A stretch of 27,582 nucleotides of DNA from Hypsibius dujardini (taxonomy: Eukaryota; Tardigrada; Eutardigrada; Parachela; Hypsibiidae), in NCBI GenBank assembly GCA_001579985.1, contig LRSR01005825.1:1-27582 (forward strand), read 5' to 3'. Shown piece by piece: positions 1-10,637 of the stretch. Position numbers and translations under genes: made by a program. Numbering within the stretch: position 1 is the first letter of the stretch; each line of letters opens with the position of its first letter. A model generated the notes under the pieces. That model saw only the letters and a program-made list of their open reading frames with translations. It was not told the origin of the DNA and searched no databases.

Positions 1-477
1 ATGAAACTATTGAGCAAAAATTATTTCATTGAGCGAAAATTCGAAAACCTTTTGACACGGCGGGCGTTCCATAGTACTAAGGGAAAAAAGCTTACTTTGT
101 AAATAAATAAGTCAAACCAAAAAGTGTTATTTTCAAACAGGAGAGAAATGCAAAAACACCACGTCAATCATTCCAGGAAGTAGGAATGTCACTTACTCTG
201 CGCTTTCCACCGGGGACGTGGAGATGGAATTGAGTCATGGAATGGATTGGAATGGATGGAATACAATCTACCATGAATAGCTGTGTGGAATGGAATGGAT
301 TTAGCCGTGTTGGTAAAAGTGTTTTGCGAGCTCAATGAATGGGCTCAGAATTGGACGGTTTTCCGGCTTCCTTGTCTACGAATTCGGTGTAAAGTAAATG
401 CATAGGTATTTAATATTCCGCTAACCTGCAATAGTATTTGTGCTGCATTTAGTTGAATAGTTGTGTCAGTGCGAGAA
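1..477. other. 5' flank of the SKI3 gene
   Basis: No coding sequence is recognised here. The stretch holds a short TGGAA-type repeat (237-300) and, at its right end, a TTTAG splice-acceptor-like site at 448-452, 25 bases before the SKI3 start codon. No clear TATA box is seen. It presumably contains the promoter and 5' UTR of the gene that follows. Confidence 0.5.
237..300. repeat. degenerate TGGAA/TGGAT short tandem repeat
   Basis: The pentamer TGGAA and its variant TGGAT recur about eight times in two clusters separated by roughly 25 bases of unrelated sequence. It is a small local microsatellite; no second copy is seen elsewhere in the window. Confidence 0.6.
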
Positions 478-3400
478 ATGGCTGATATCAAAGCACGGTT
501 GAAACGCGTGAAAGAACTCCTTGACGCACAGGATTGGCAGAAGGCCTACGACATCGCGGATCGGATAGTCAGCGACGATCCCACAAGCATTCACGCTAGG
601 TTATTTCTCGGCAAGGTACGTGGAAAGGCTAAATGCAGCTTATCAAAATTACGACAGTTTGCTTTTCGTTTGTTGTCTGGAAATTCGCTTGAAGTTTGTA
701 GACGTCGATATTTAGTCTATCTAGCCTTAACAGATCAATCGAGCACTAGAATTATTTTCTCTCCGGTGCACAAAGACGAAATCAACCAATCAATCGATTA
801 GTAGGTGTAGTTTGTATTCGTTTCAGGCCTCGATGGAGTTAGAGAAACCGGATCGTGCTATCGAATGTTTCCGCACGGTGGCCAAGTCTCATCCGGACCA
901 GGCGGCCGCGTGGCAGGGCATCATTGTGTTCTACGGGAAGTACAAGAAGGTGGAAGAGAAGAGCGATGAGCTTCGAGAGGCGTTCAAGCGCTGCCTGGAT
1001 GGCTTGCTGGGGGAGGAGGAGAAATTGCGGCCGAAATTGGTGGAGTATTTGGTCGGTTACTGCCGACAGGCCTTCTTGTCGGGTACGGGAAGAAGCATTT
1101 GCAACTTTTGGCGGAATGTTCACTTCAGATTCCCAAATAAATAACAAACTAATAAACTAAACTAGCGAAAACTGTAGTCGACTGAATATTAGTTTTACGT
1201 CAATGTAAATTAGTGTTTTGTTAGTTGTATTTTATTTATTTATTTATTTTTATTACTAGGTCATAAATTGATAACTTGATTATTACAAGTTACAATTTAA
1301 TTTAAATCTTGCAGGTGACATGGAAGGATTGCAGTCGTATCTGGAGCGGTTGATTCGAATGGCCACCGGCTTCACTTTCAAGGACGCTAGAGTTGAAGGC
1401 CGCCAGAAGCTCCTTCGACTGATCATACCCCACAAGTATGTGACGGATCTCGCGGCGCTGCCGGAACATCAACGGGATTTGGTTTTGACCACATTCGAAG
1501 AACTTCTCAGTGAATTTGACCAGAGCAGCCTCGATCAGTACTATCCACAGGTATTGTCTGCTATATTAGCTTTCTTGGGATGATTTTCTGCACGATGTCT
1601 GCATTTCGGCCTGCTTATTTGTTTGCCTATCTTTGCGATGTGTCGTCTGTTTGTTTGTGTGTACATGTTTCTGTTTGTTTGTCTGCTTGTCTGTCTGTCT
1701 GTCTACTTATGTGGCTATCTGCGTGATACACGTCTGACCCGTCGGTTTTTTCGAATCTTTTGCTCTCTGGTTGGTTTCCTGTCTATGTTGACTGAAACCA
1801 TCTACCTCTCTCCCCATTTTCTGGTCTGTTTTCTCTGACTGAATCTCTGCTCACGTGTCCGTTTGTGCATCTATGGAATCCTATGTCTGTCTATCTGTTT
1901 GCGATTGTCTTCCTAAGCTTCGGTTTGCTTACGTTTCTGTCCTCTTCTTTCCTTAGGAACACCTGAACACGCTGCTTCGGCTCGGGCGAACCAACGAAGC
2001 GGACCGTTTCGCACGTAACTACATTGAGCGCTTCGAGACACACTTCGCCGTTTCCGTCATTGTAATGGCCGCCATTCGGCGAACCCTCATTGCCGGCGTT
2101 CTTGCCGAAACGGACCGTGGTGACTGGGCGTTGCAGGACAAATTGGCCACCATCGAGGCTCAGCACCCACTCGTCCGCATCGGGAAGGCCATCGTGGCCT
2201 ACCGAGAGAATAAATTTAAGAAAAGTGCGGAGCTGTTGGAGAAAGCCCTCTCACCTGGGAAAGGCATTGCCAGTCTCTCGCCGGCTTTCAATGTGCCATA
2301 CATGGCGGATATTCAACTGTATTCGAAGAAGTTGCTGGCGATTTCGTGGATTTGTCTTGGCGGGGCGGAAAATTGGAAGCGGGGCGTGGAGCTGTTGAAG
2401 GAGGTGGAAGCGGCGAGGCTGCGGGATTGGGAAGTGTATTTCTACGAAGGGTATGGACAGATTGAGACGGTGGGTGTGGAGGAGGCGGAGAAGACATTGG
2501 CCAACGGATACCATCTTTACGCTGCGGACAAAGATGCCTTGACGATTCTCGGCGGATTGGAAGCGTTGACTGCTCTGGAAAGGAAGGATTATGAGCGCGT
2601 GGAAGCTCTGTACGTAATTTCAACTAAAATCCAAATGATGAGATTGATTTGGTTGCATAAATGATTTTAAATTGTTTATTACAAAAACATTTGAACTTGA
2701 TTTGGTTGTAAAAAAATAAGGTTAACAATTTCATTTGTATTTAACTGTAGTTTTATCTAGACACTAAATTATCTACTTCCGGATTTTCTTGAGTTTCTGC
2801 CGAAATTGATTTTTTTCTTTTTTTGTTTGTTTGCAAATTTCATGTGGCAGTTTTAATATTTTGATGGGTTTAGCAGTTTAGCATTTTAAATAACTTATGT
2901 CCGAAATTTGATTTTTTGTCCATGTTTGATTTGCTGCATTCAAAGTTGATAATTGATCAATTTAATTACTTCCACGCATTTTATCGCCAGAGTTAAACTA
3001 AAACTGCACCCGTTTGTCTTTAATTCCAAGATTGTCGAGTCAGTGTAATTTTCTGATGGTGACATGTTTCTCACAAGGTTTTTGTGTTTGCCCTGTAGTA
3101 GCGAGAGTGCCTTGCTGTTGGAGGAGAAAAATCATTTGACTCACTACGCGCTCTTCCGCTGCCTGTGGGACCTCCGCCGTCGGGACCCCCGTCGATGCAT
3201 CTATCATCTCCAGCGATCTATTGATATATATCCCGACTTCGCGTTGCCTCATTTATATTTGGGCTTTTATATCTGGAGAGAAAATTCGGATGCGGAGTAA
3301 GTTGTCAGTCTTTCTGTCTGTCATTCGCTTAGTTGTCTTTTTGCCTTAACGTGGAATATTCTTTTGAAGGGCAGCCAACCAACAGTATGAACTGGCCTAC

Positions 3401-6400
3401 AAGCTCCTCCCCACCGATGCGCGTGTCATCAAAGCCTACACCGACTTTTGCACTCTCGACCATCGCGATGAGAAAGCCATCGAAGTCTTTCGGCACTGTC
3501 TGCAGTCCGGCACATTCAGTCAGGCAGACTGTCGCTGGATGCGGCTTCGTCTCGCCCTCCTCTGCTACCGCAACAAGCTCTGGCACGAATGCATTTCCAA
3601 TCTGCGCCAGATTCTGCGGTCCCATCCGGATGATCGACTAGTGCGGGAATTCTTAGCAGACGCGTTAACTTTCCGCGGGAATTATTGGAGCGCGGCCGGT
3701 CTCTTTGAGGCTCTCGTCAAGGAGGCGGAAGCGGCTGGCGAGCCGTCCGAGTACAGTCTCTATCGATTGGCTTCTATTCGTCAGAAGCTGAAAATGGATG
3801 TGGAGGCGGAGGCGGATTTTGTTCGACTCAAGGAAACGTCTTCCACCTTTCGAGGGATGAGCCTCATTAGTTTGGCTGAGGTGGAGTTGCGCAAGGCCAG
3901 GATTGCTTTCAAAGCATGTCTTCCAGTGATTGGAGTGGAGTGCTGCCAGAAGTCAGTGAATTTTCTATCAGAGTAAGTTGGACATGAAGACTACAGTCAA
4001 AGGAAGTTACAGTAGGTATAAGATTGGTATCGATTCGATCGACCGACATACTCTAAGAGAGGCAGGCAGGCAGACACACAAACACACAAATACACAAACA
4101 GGCGGGCACATAAACAGACCGGCAGAGTGACAGAGACCGAGAGATAAATAGGCAACCCATCCCACATTTAATATAGAGATTTTCTATAGTCTCTTGGTTT
4201 ACAGTTCATCAGTTCTCCGTCTAAAATCACCCATGGTTTGGAGCCTACTCGGTGACGCCTGCCTTCTCATGCGCTACGTGCGGCCCGGTGATACCACACT
4301 CCTCGTAAACCACGCTTTATGGGATGGATCTGAGCAAACCGGGAAGATTTCGCTGAACATTCGACAAGTCCTCTACCTTGCCACCGTGTTCTATGGAGTC
4401 GCAATTGATTTGAAACGGACTTCTTGCCGGTTATGGGAACGCCTCGCGGCGGCCTACTTCTTTCTTGCGCAGCGGGTGAAATCAGCGGGGGATGTAGAAG
4501 CCAGCCGAAACTGGACGAAGCGTTCGTTGTTAGCAGTGCGAGAGATGCTCCAACGGAATCCGTACAACCCCTGGGTATGGCATACTGCAGGGTTCATCGT
4601 AGCTGGTTCAGGTTTGTTTTTGTACATCGTAAAACCACAGGGTTTGCTTGTCGATTGTTGGTGCCTCTATGTGTGAGATGTCTGTCTGTCCGTCTGTCCG
4701 TCCGTCTGACTGACTGTCTGTCTGAGTGACTTATTTTGTTTGACAGATCACTCGCATGAGATGGACGCCTGCCGGCTCTACACCAAGTCCATCGAGCTTT
4801 TCCGGTATTTCGAGTTGAATCCCACTGTGGTGGCACCTACTTGGACGGCATTGGGCTTCATGTATGTCAACAAGAAACGTTACGTGGCGGCCAATGCACT
4901 GCTGACCAGAGGACAGAATGCGGATCCGAAGCACCCAGAGCCGTGGATGGGCCAAGCATGGTGTGCAGAACGGCTGGGTCATCCAGTGGAAGCCATGGAT
5001 TTGAATCGACATGCCTGCTCGATTGGTCTTGCGGTGCGGATAAGCAGACACTGAAACACAGACAAATAGTAGCATAAAGGCAGACAGACAGACAGACAGA
5101 CAAGCAGATAATCGGAGAATCAGACAGACAGGCAGACAGACAGACCTGTACATAGGCGCTGAGAAGAACAGACAGATACGTAGTGTATTATCAAATCGTT
5201 ATTGTGTTCCGTTCGGTATTACAGAAAGAGGCAATGCGCCGCTATGCTGAATGGGTTGTGTGGCTGTGTCACAATATAGAAGGAGAAGTGGACAAGCATC
5301 TGCGGTACGCGATTTTGGAACAGTTGGATTCTGTAATAACGGCTTCGAATCATCTCCTTCAGTACCTGCGTAAGATTAGATTTTATTGCATTGCAAAGGG
5401 TATTTTTTGGTGGCATTTTCATGTTTTATGTTTGTATGTTTTATTATGGTAGAGCTCTGTGAGGGTGGGATCCGCACATCCATTGTTCTCAGTCTCCTCC
5501 TTGAATGGAAAGGCCTGAAACGGAGCGCCTTGGAGTCCGCCCAGAAAACCCTTTCTGTCATTGAGAGTAGTGAGGTACGGTTCGAGCCGGCTGGTGCGGA
5601 GCTATGGGAGATGGCCAAATTGAATGTCGCTAGACTTTTAAGGTACGTACACTATTGCTACTGTCGGTTGTATTCGGATAATATTCCGTTATTTTCTTGT
5701 TTGCCAGGCTGGTTCGCTGTCTGGGTGTCTTTTGTTTGCCTGTCTGCCTGCACACCTGTCTAAATGCCTAAATCTCAACCAATGAGGTTATTCTCGTTTT
5801 TATTTGCAGTGAGACGGGAAGTCACCGAGAATCGTTGACTGTATTGGAAACGGTCGAAGCCGAGCCAAGTCTCGGCATGGTCCTCTTGCTGGCTGTGGTT
5901 CACTTTCACCTGGAGAATTACGAACAAGTTGGGGCGATGCTTGAAGTGGCCGATTCCATGTCTGAAACTAAGACTGAAAAGAGCACCATCCAACTCGCAG
6001 CTGCCGTGAAGCATTTGTGCCAGGGAAATATTCAGGCAGTGGAATCGTCTTGCCAGCAGATGTAAGATGCTCAGTTGACGATCGATGCAGTTTTATTTTG
6101 TGGCACAATAGGTTTCGTTGTTAACATTTGGATTTCTGCAGTTTGACTGGATCTCTGAATTCTTCTCGAGTGATCTCACACGCCAGCTTATTGCTTTCTT
6201 TGGCAAATTTGCAAGATTATCAGCGAGACTTGCATCAGTGTTGGAGCGAATTTCTCTGGAGCTCATCACAGGCACATCTTCCCATCACGACCGTAAGTGC
6301 CATCCGAATCTTGTCTGACTGTCTGTCGGTCTGTCTATCTGTCTGTCTGTCTATCTGTCTGGCTGTCTGGCTGCCTGCAAGGTTTTTGCCTATCTGCATT

Positions 6401-6875
6401 TGTTGCCTTTCTCCTTACGGTATGTATCTGTTAACCTGTTTCTGTTATTTTTTACCTGGCTGTTGGTCTATATTGATTTGACTACATATTGAGTTGACTA
6501 TCTGCTTTTCCAAATTTGTCGCATTCTAAACATTTCGAAATCGCTTTCTAGGAACTAAATGATCTGCGAACGATCAGTGCCAGCAGTGACGAGAGCGGTA
6601 GCAGCAACAATACCAGCAAGCTCATCCATCTGGAGCCTGGTCGGCTGGATTTCCGCCTGGCCTCAATCTGGGAACGGGATATCGGAGGCGGAGGCAACGG
6701 TGATAGCGAACGGAATTTGTTCATTGAAAGCCTGATTCCATTAGCGGAATCGAAAGCCACTCCGTCCAGAGAATTTTGGGATATGTTCATGGAAGGTGAT
6801 AGTGGAGATGGCGTTGCTCGGCAGCAGGCTGTGCATTTATTTCCGTATGAAATTTCTTGGTGGAATCGTATGTGA
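478..6875 (+). CDS. TTC37: SKI3 / TTC37 homologue (Ski complex TPR scaffold)
   Basis: SKI3 is the tetratricopeptide scaffold of the cytoplasmic Ski complex, which feeds mRNA into the exosome for 3'-5' decay. Proposed CDS: 478-615, 827-1082, 1315-1550, 1957-2609, 3099-3296, 3370-3972, 4205-4611, 4747-5033, 5225-5369, 5453-5642, 5810-6061, 6142-6292, 6552-6875. This gives 1279 aa against about 1560 in human. All 12 introns (73-489 bp) are GT-AG and every junction keeps frame. TPR-like helical pairs run through the protein, for example around residues 47-86 (EKPDRAIECF, then AAAWQGIIVFYGKY). The best family matches are VWSLLGDACLLM (start of exon 7, about residue 705) and WHTAGFIVAG followed by APTWTALGFMYVNKK (exons 7-8, about residues 820-870), which align with the C-terminal half of animal TTC37. 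The start is the ATG at 478; an in-frame GTG at 463 is not needed. Several introns carry CTGT/ACAG repeats. Confidence 0.9.
1645..1712. repeat. CTGT-type tetranucleotide repeat in SKI3 intron 3
   Basis: Degenerate TTTG/TCTG tetramers run through this part of the 406-bp intron (1551-1956). The repeat keeps a spurious cysteine/leucine-rich frame open across the intron. Confidence 0.75.
4061..4140. repeat. GCAG/ACACA/CAGA repeat in SKI3 intron 6
   Basis: The intron 3973-4204 contains three GGCA units, then ACACAAAC units and scattered CAGA units. It is the purine-sense orientation of the same simple-repeat family found in other introns. Confidence 0.6.
4678..4730. repeat. CTGT/CCGT tetranucleotide repeat in SKI3 intron 7
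   Basis: About a dozen degenerate units (TCTG, TCCG, ACTG) fill the last half of the 135-bp intron 4612-4746 and end about 10 bases before its acceptor. Confidence 0.8.
5080..5150. repeat. CAGA tetranucleotide repeat in SKI3 intron 8
   Basis: Two blocks of CAGA units are separated by about 20 bases inside intron 5034-5224. The motif is the reverse complement of the CTGT motif of intron 7, so the repeat has no fixed orientation relative to transcription. Confidence 0.8.
6311..6378. repeat. CTGT tetranucleotide repeat in SKI3 intron 12
   Basis: TCTG, TCTA and GCTG units fill the first third of intron 6293-6551, starting just after the donor at 6293. Confidence 0.8.
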
Positions 6876-6880
6876 TGACA

Positions 6881-6886
6881 AATAAA
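6881..6886 (+). terminator. AATAAA poly(A) signal of SKI3
   Basis: A perfect AATAAA lies 5 bases after the SKI3 stop codon (6873-6875), implying a 3' UTR of only some tens of bases. A second cluster of overlapping AATAAA motifs at about 7138-7150 could serve a longer form. Confidence 0.6.
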
Positions 6887-6927
6887 GAGAAGAACCTTTA
6901 AATGACTTGGGCATGTTTGCAGGTAGG

Positions 6928-6958
<31 letters not shown>

Positions 6959-6961
6959 GCG
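6928..6961. repeat. ACAG tetranucleotide repeat
   Basis: About seven nearly perfect ACAG units lie downstream of SKI3. It is the cleanest tract of this motif in the left half of the window and lies outside any intron. Confidence 0.85.
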
Positions 6962-7189
6962 GATAAATCTTAGTTCTGCTTGCCGTTTTTTACATTACTG
7001 GCAACACCGAAAGTTCTATTCCACGCTCAGGGAGCGGTAAGAGGGAATAGAATAAACTTAATAACTTCATGTACCATGTGCTAAATTTGGGCCTAGATAA
7101 TCAGGCATGGGCCTGACTTGATAGAAGAGGTAGCACCAATAAATAAATAAAATACTATTTCACTATTTCATTTGATGGAGTTACATGAA

Positions 7190-7522
7190 CTAGGAGGTAT
7201 GGGTTTTGGCTAGCGAGAAGAGGGAGATTTTACGGCCGCAGTACCGGCTGAGATGAGCTGCTGCATAAATGAGAATAAGAAAAAATTCCACCGCGCTGAG
7301 AAGAAAGATGTAGCCGATTCCGAGGGAGACCTGGGTGGTCAAGAGCAGGCCGATCCCAAGGTACCTTAGCGCCAGCAGGAGGATACCCTGCACGGACAGT
7401 TTCACCGGTTGACGCCCATCCGCGGCGGGTCTGTTCGCTCTTCGTTCAGCTTCTTCACCGGTCGCTGCAACATGCGGTAATGGGGGTGTAACGGGGGACG
7501 CACTTCCATCCACGACGGTCAT
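7190..7522 (-). CDS. small two-helix membrane protein, unrecognised
   Basis: This single-exon frame of 110 aa starts at an ATG at 7522 and ends at a TAG at 7190. The N-terminal 40 residues are polar and rich in Ala, Pro and Arg. Two hydrophobic segments follow at about residues 45-67 (GILLLALRYLGIGLLL) and 69-90 (IFLLSAVEFFLILIYAAAHL), joined by a very short turn. The C-terminal tail is basic (SRYCGRK). The pattern suggests a membrane hairpin with both ends on the same side. I do not recognise the family. Continuity of the frame, a proper ATG with an acceptor-like TAG 15 bases upstream, and the clear amphipathic layout argue that it is real. It is convergent with SKI3 and divergent from the gene fragment at 7824-8279. 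No AATAAA is visible on the minus strand just after the stop. Confidence 0.6.
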   Translation of the reverse strand: MTVVDGSASPVTPPLPHVAATGEEAERRANRPAADGRQPVKLSVQGILLLALRYLGIGLLLTTQVSLGIGYIFLLSAVEFFLILIYAAAHLSRYCGRKISLFSLAKTHTS

Positions 7523-7823
7523 TTTCCGCTGCGCGACTATATTACACAGGAGAAAGGATCGGAAATGTTAATCTACGATCACAGGTGACCGAATTAGAAG
7601 ATTGGTCAATCGTACGTGCTCAGCATGTAACGACGATTCAACAATCAGGGACAACCAACCAATATTAAATACCTCAGTGCTGTTTTCCCAGTTGTCGTAA
7701 CGATAAAGTTACAATACCGTGCATACGGAAGTTCCAAAAAATTTCAAAGCATACTCCGGTCTAGTCGTTAGACCAGTAGTAGTCCAAAGGAGGTCTGAAA
7801 CGAACAGAAATCAAGTTTTATAG

Positions 7824-8279
7824 GACAAAGAAGTGCTCACCGAATTAGCAGCTGATGGGTCGTACGCGACCAACAATTCACGCCAATCAAGTTATCAATC
7901 AATCAAAGCCAACTCACCTATAACAAATATCTCATTCCCATTGTTTCGGCGCGCCACTAAGCTCTTTCTTCTCCACACGAGAGCTCGAACAACAACGAGA
8001 ACGGACAATTATTCCAGTACTCAAATTACAGGTTCAAAGGTCAGAAGCTCACGAATGCCGTGGTTGATCAAAACGTGGAGGATTGGATTGAAGAGCAATC
8101 GGCTGAGTAAATCTTTCTTCCAGTCCAAAGGTTCCCTCTGCCTCATGGACGACAAGCCATACGAAATGACCGATTGATTTTTATTTTAAAACAGCTTTGG
8201 CAAACCCACAGAGCTAGAGGATCCCAAGGGCGACCCGGGTGGAAATGGGAACCCCGAGGAAAATGTGAAATGTCAATAA
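7824..8279 (+). CDS. 3' exons of an unrecognised small gene (5' end not found)
   Basis: Three short segments join in phase: 7824-7861 (KEVLTELAADGS), 8032-8106 (GQKLTNAVVDQNVEDWIEEQ) and 8195-8279 (FGKPTELEDPKGDPGGN, ending NVKCQ). The splice sites are TATAG/GAC, TC/GTACGC, TTACAG/GTT, GA/GTAAAT and AAACAG/CTT. The middle exon could instead begin further left, since its frame is open from 7961 and reads as SNNNENGQLFQYSNYRF. The C terminus is acidic, hydrophilic and Gly/Pro/Asn-rich. An AATAAA at 8275-8280 overlaps the TAA stop, which fits the short 3' UTRs elsewhere here. There is no in-frame ATG in the first segment, so at least one upstream exon is missing; candidates between 7523 and 7823 were not convincing. 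The family is not recognised. The coding call rests on residue composition, phase agreement and the poly(A) signal. Confidence 0.45.
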
Positions 8280-8311
8280 AGAGTCAGCAGCAGAAAATCG
8301 TTGATCCGCGA

Positions 8312-8319
8312 TGACGTCA
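8312..8319. promoter_or_regulatory. CRE-like palindrome TGACGTCA
   Basis: This is a perfect 8-bp cAMP-response-element palindrome, the site bound by CREB/ATF bZIP factors, embedded in the longer near-palindrome CGATGACGTCATATCG. It lies just after the small plus-strand gene and about 790 bp upstream of the membrane protein start at 7522. Confidence 0.4.
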
Positions 8320-8519
8320 TATCGACAGTCATAACCATACGATTCGTGGGACGCCAATTCGGACATACCGCGATAATGGGGCTCCATCATGAACAACGTT
8401 CAATCCGAACAACGATCAATTCAAAATTCCCTCAATCCCTACTAATCTGAGCATGATCAACAAAGCACTGCATTGCATTTGTTAACTTCCCTAGAGCTCT
8501 GAATTTTCAATACTTCCGG

Positions 8520-8527
8520 TGACGTCA
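8520..8527. promoter_or_regulatory. second CRE-like palindrome TGACGTCA
   Basis: A second perfect copy of the same 8-bp palindrome lies 208 bp from the first, in context GGTGACGTCACG. Which gene it would serve is unclear: the nearest feature is the 3' end of CHP1. Confidence 0.4.
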
Positions 8528-8873
8528 CGAGGAACTGTAAAACTGTACTGTACCAGAAAATAAGTCACTCCGAAGGATGGTAAAGTATCGTCGTACCCTT
8601 TTTATAACCATACCCAACCAAGTATGTGATACAGCGGAAAAGAAGGAACCCAAACCCAATCAAAGAGAGATACGTATCAAACCATCGCCGAGACTGGAGC
8701 TCAAGCACCGGACGCAAGCAAGGCAACAGAAAATATATGCCCGGTTACAGTTGTACCGGTACGAGATGAGACGTGCCAGATAGAACAAATCCATAGAAAC
8801 CTGCACCGGAACTGATGAACCAGGATACCAGATCACCCTTGTTCGATGAAACAAACAGAAACACTGGCTAAAA

Positions 8874-10342
8874 TCAACTGAGAAAGCGGAGACTAAGACG
8901 ATTGTCGACATCCGAATCTTCCATGGCGGTGCAGAACTCCTCCAGCGAGATGAACCCGTCGTGATCCGTGTCGTTCTCTTGCAGGGTTCGTTCAGCAATA
9001 CTTTCCAGCTAAAACGGGCAGACAAAAAGGTTCGATCAGATCGTTAGACACACAAACAAAAACAGCGCAAACAAAAAAAGAAATCAGATCTATATAATCA
9101 ACCAATCAATCGCAGAAAGCAGCCATCAAGTAGTCCGAATCAGAAAAAGATTTCTGTTTAGAATGAAGCCCACACTTTCCGGTGAATATACATTAAGTAA
9201 TAGCCGGCTGATCGGTCGTGTTAAATATGTGATTGTAATTACCTGATCGTCGGGAATGTTAACGCCGACCATCATCTGGAGTACCGCGAGGATCTCGTCC
9301 GCCGATATCTTGCTGTCTTCGTCCAGGTCGTACAGTTGAAAAGCAACTGCAATTATAGTTATAGTCAAGCAAGACTGAGTCAGACTTGTAATGCTAACGG
9401 TGATGTGCAACCACCCATCATAAGGGTCCAAGGAAGGATCGATAAAGAGACGCCATCGGCACTTGGCGGCATGCACCAGACAGTAGACAGACAGATAAAC
9501 ACGCATCACGCACATTTCAATTTGTTTTCCTTGGTGTTTCGATCGCTGATCAGGTGAGTGTGGCTTCCATGACGCTTGACGGGACGGAAAATTGCCAGGA
9601 TTTTCACAAATTGCCGGAAATTCACTTGATCGTCCGGGCTAAGGGGAGAAAAAAGTGTTTAGTAGCTTCCGGTGGAAGGCCATTTACTGTCGGGCATTAA
9701 TTCCCAATCAATACAAGTGGGAAATTCCCATAAAAATTTCTAGAACGCTCCAAAACGTCGATTGCTCGACCGATCCATTGAGAAGAAATCAAATGACAGT
9801 GTAGGTCGCAGGTGGTGTAGATAGGCGATCAGCGAACGAAGGAACGGATCAAGGGTTGATTGATTGAATCGGGCGGACTGCGTACTGCTGATTTGGTCAC
9901 CATTCAATGTGCAGTAAAACTTAATCAACCGCATTCAGCAGTAAAAAGTTTCTTTCACAAATTCTTACCAGCCCCGAAAGAATGAATGTACAATCCTGTC
10001 ACCCAGCGGGTTGATGGCAAGTTCCGGAATTCTGAGGAAATCCGCTCGACTAAAAAAGCCAATTAAATGGGGTTAATTTTACGGCTAATACAGAAATTCC
10101 AGGGTACTAAATACTAATAATACTACTAACCTGAGAGCTCCCATGTTGGACTTGTCCAAGCTGGTGAATCGGCTGTACAGTCGAACAATCTGATTGGGAG
10201 TAACTAAAAAGTGGAAATGAAATTCCGTTTTACAATGTCACAGAGAGGAGGGAAAGAGGCGACAACCGAACTTACAACCACTTTCCTTTTGGATTTCATC
10301 GATTTCATTCCGCTGGAGCATAATGGTCGAGCGATTGCCCAT
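8874..10342 (-). CDS. CHP1: calcineurin B homologous protein 1 (EF-hand)
   Basis: CHP1 is a myristoylated EF-hand protein that binds Na+/H+ exchangers and acts in membrane traffic and calcineurin control. Proposed CDS on the minus strand: 10342-10276, 10203-10131, 10049-9969, 9638-9514, 9346-9243, 9008-8874. This gives 194 aa, against 195 in human, with all junctions in phase. The N terminus MGNRSTIM offers a glycine at position 2 for myristoylation. [11 protein letters not shown] (EF1) and [13 protein letters not shown] (EF2) occupy the degenerate N-terminal hands, as in the family. EF3 loop, residues 122-133: [14 protein letters not shown]4 loop, residues 163-174: [12 protein letters not shown]. 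Both carry the canonical Ca ligands (D1, D3, D5, E12). The end LSLRFLS matches the family's MSIRFLH. Exon 4 encodes the variable linker between the two EF pairs (about residues 98-113). A pyrimidine-rich run ending in AAG abuts the ATG. Confidence 0.95.
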
Positions 10343-10637
10343 CTTGGCAGCAGGTGAGGAAAAGATAAGGGGAAGGGACAACCAAATTCAAATTGCGGTA
10401 GTGAAGTCCTCAGGCTCGGTTAGTGGGCGAAAATGAAAGGAAGGAAGTCGGAAGCACGGTGCCAAGAGGACCTTTATTCGACAACTGAGAAAACTGAAAA
10501 AGGTAAACAACTGGCAATGGCCGTGAGGGGATTTGTGGGCGGGGTTATCAGGGGTCTAAAGGGCGTGCGTCAATGGGGTGCGTGATTCTCCAAGTTCCAA
10601 GTCCAGTAATCTAGCTGGAACTAGAGTCACTGTACAC

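Larger units (their letters stand above)
6876..7189. other. intergenic gap between convergent genes
   Basis: This 314-bp spacer separates the 3' ends of SKI3 (+) and the small membrane protein gene (-). It holds the SKI3 poly(A) signal, a pure ACAG repeat and AT-rich sequence with overlapping AATAAA motifs. No gene is seen. Confidence 0.7.
8280..8873. other. non-coding gap downstream of CHP1
   Basis: This stretch holds the two CRE-like palindromes and probably the CHP1 3' UTR. No convincing exon is seen on either strand. A canonical minus-strand poly(A) signal is not obvious within 500 bp of the CHP1 stop. Confidence 0.5.

Noticed and set aside
1623-1838. Open frame rich in Cys, Leu, Val and Phe in SKI3 intron 3
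   Set aside because: It is a translation of a CTGT/TTTG repeat inside an intron whose flanking exons join in phase without it.
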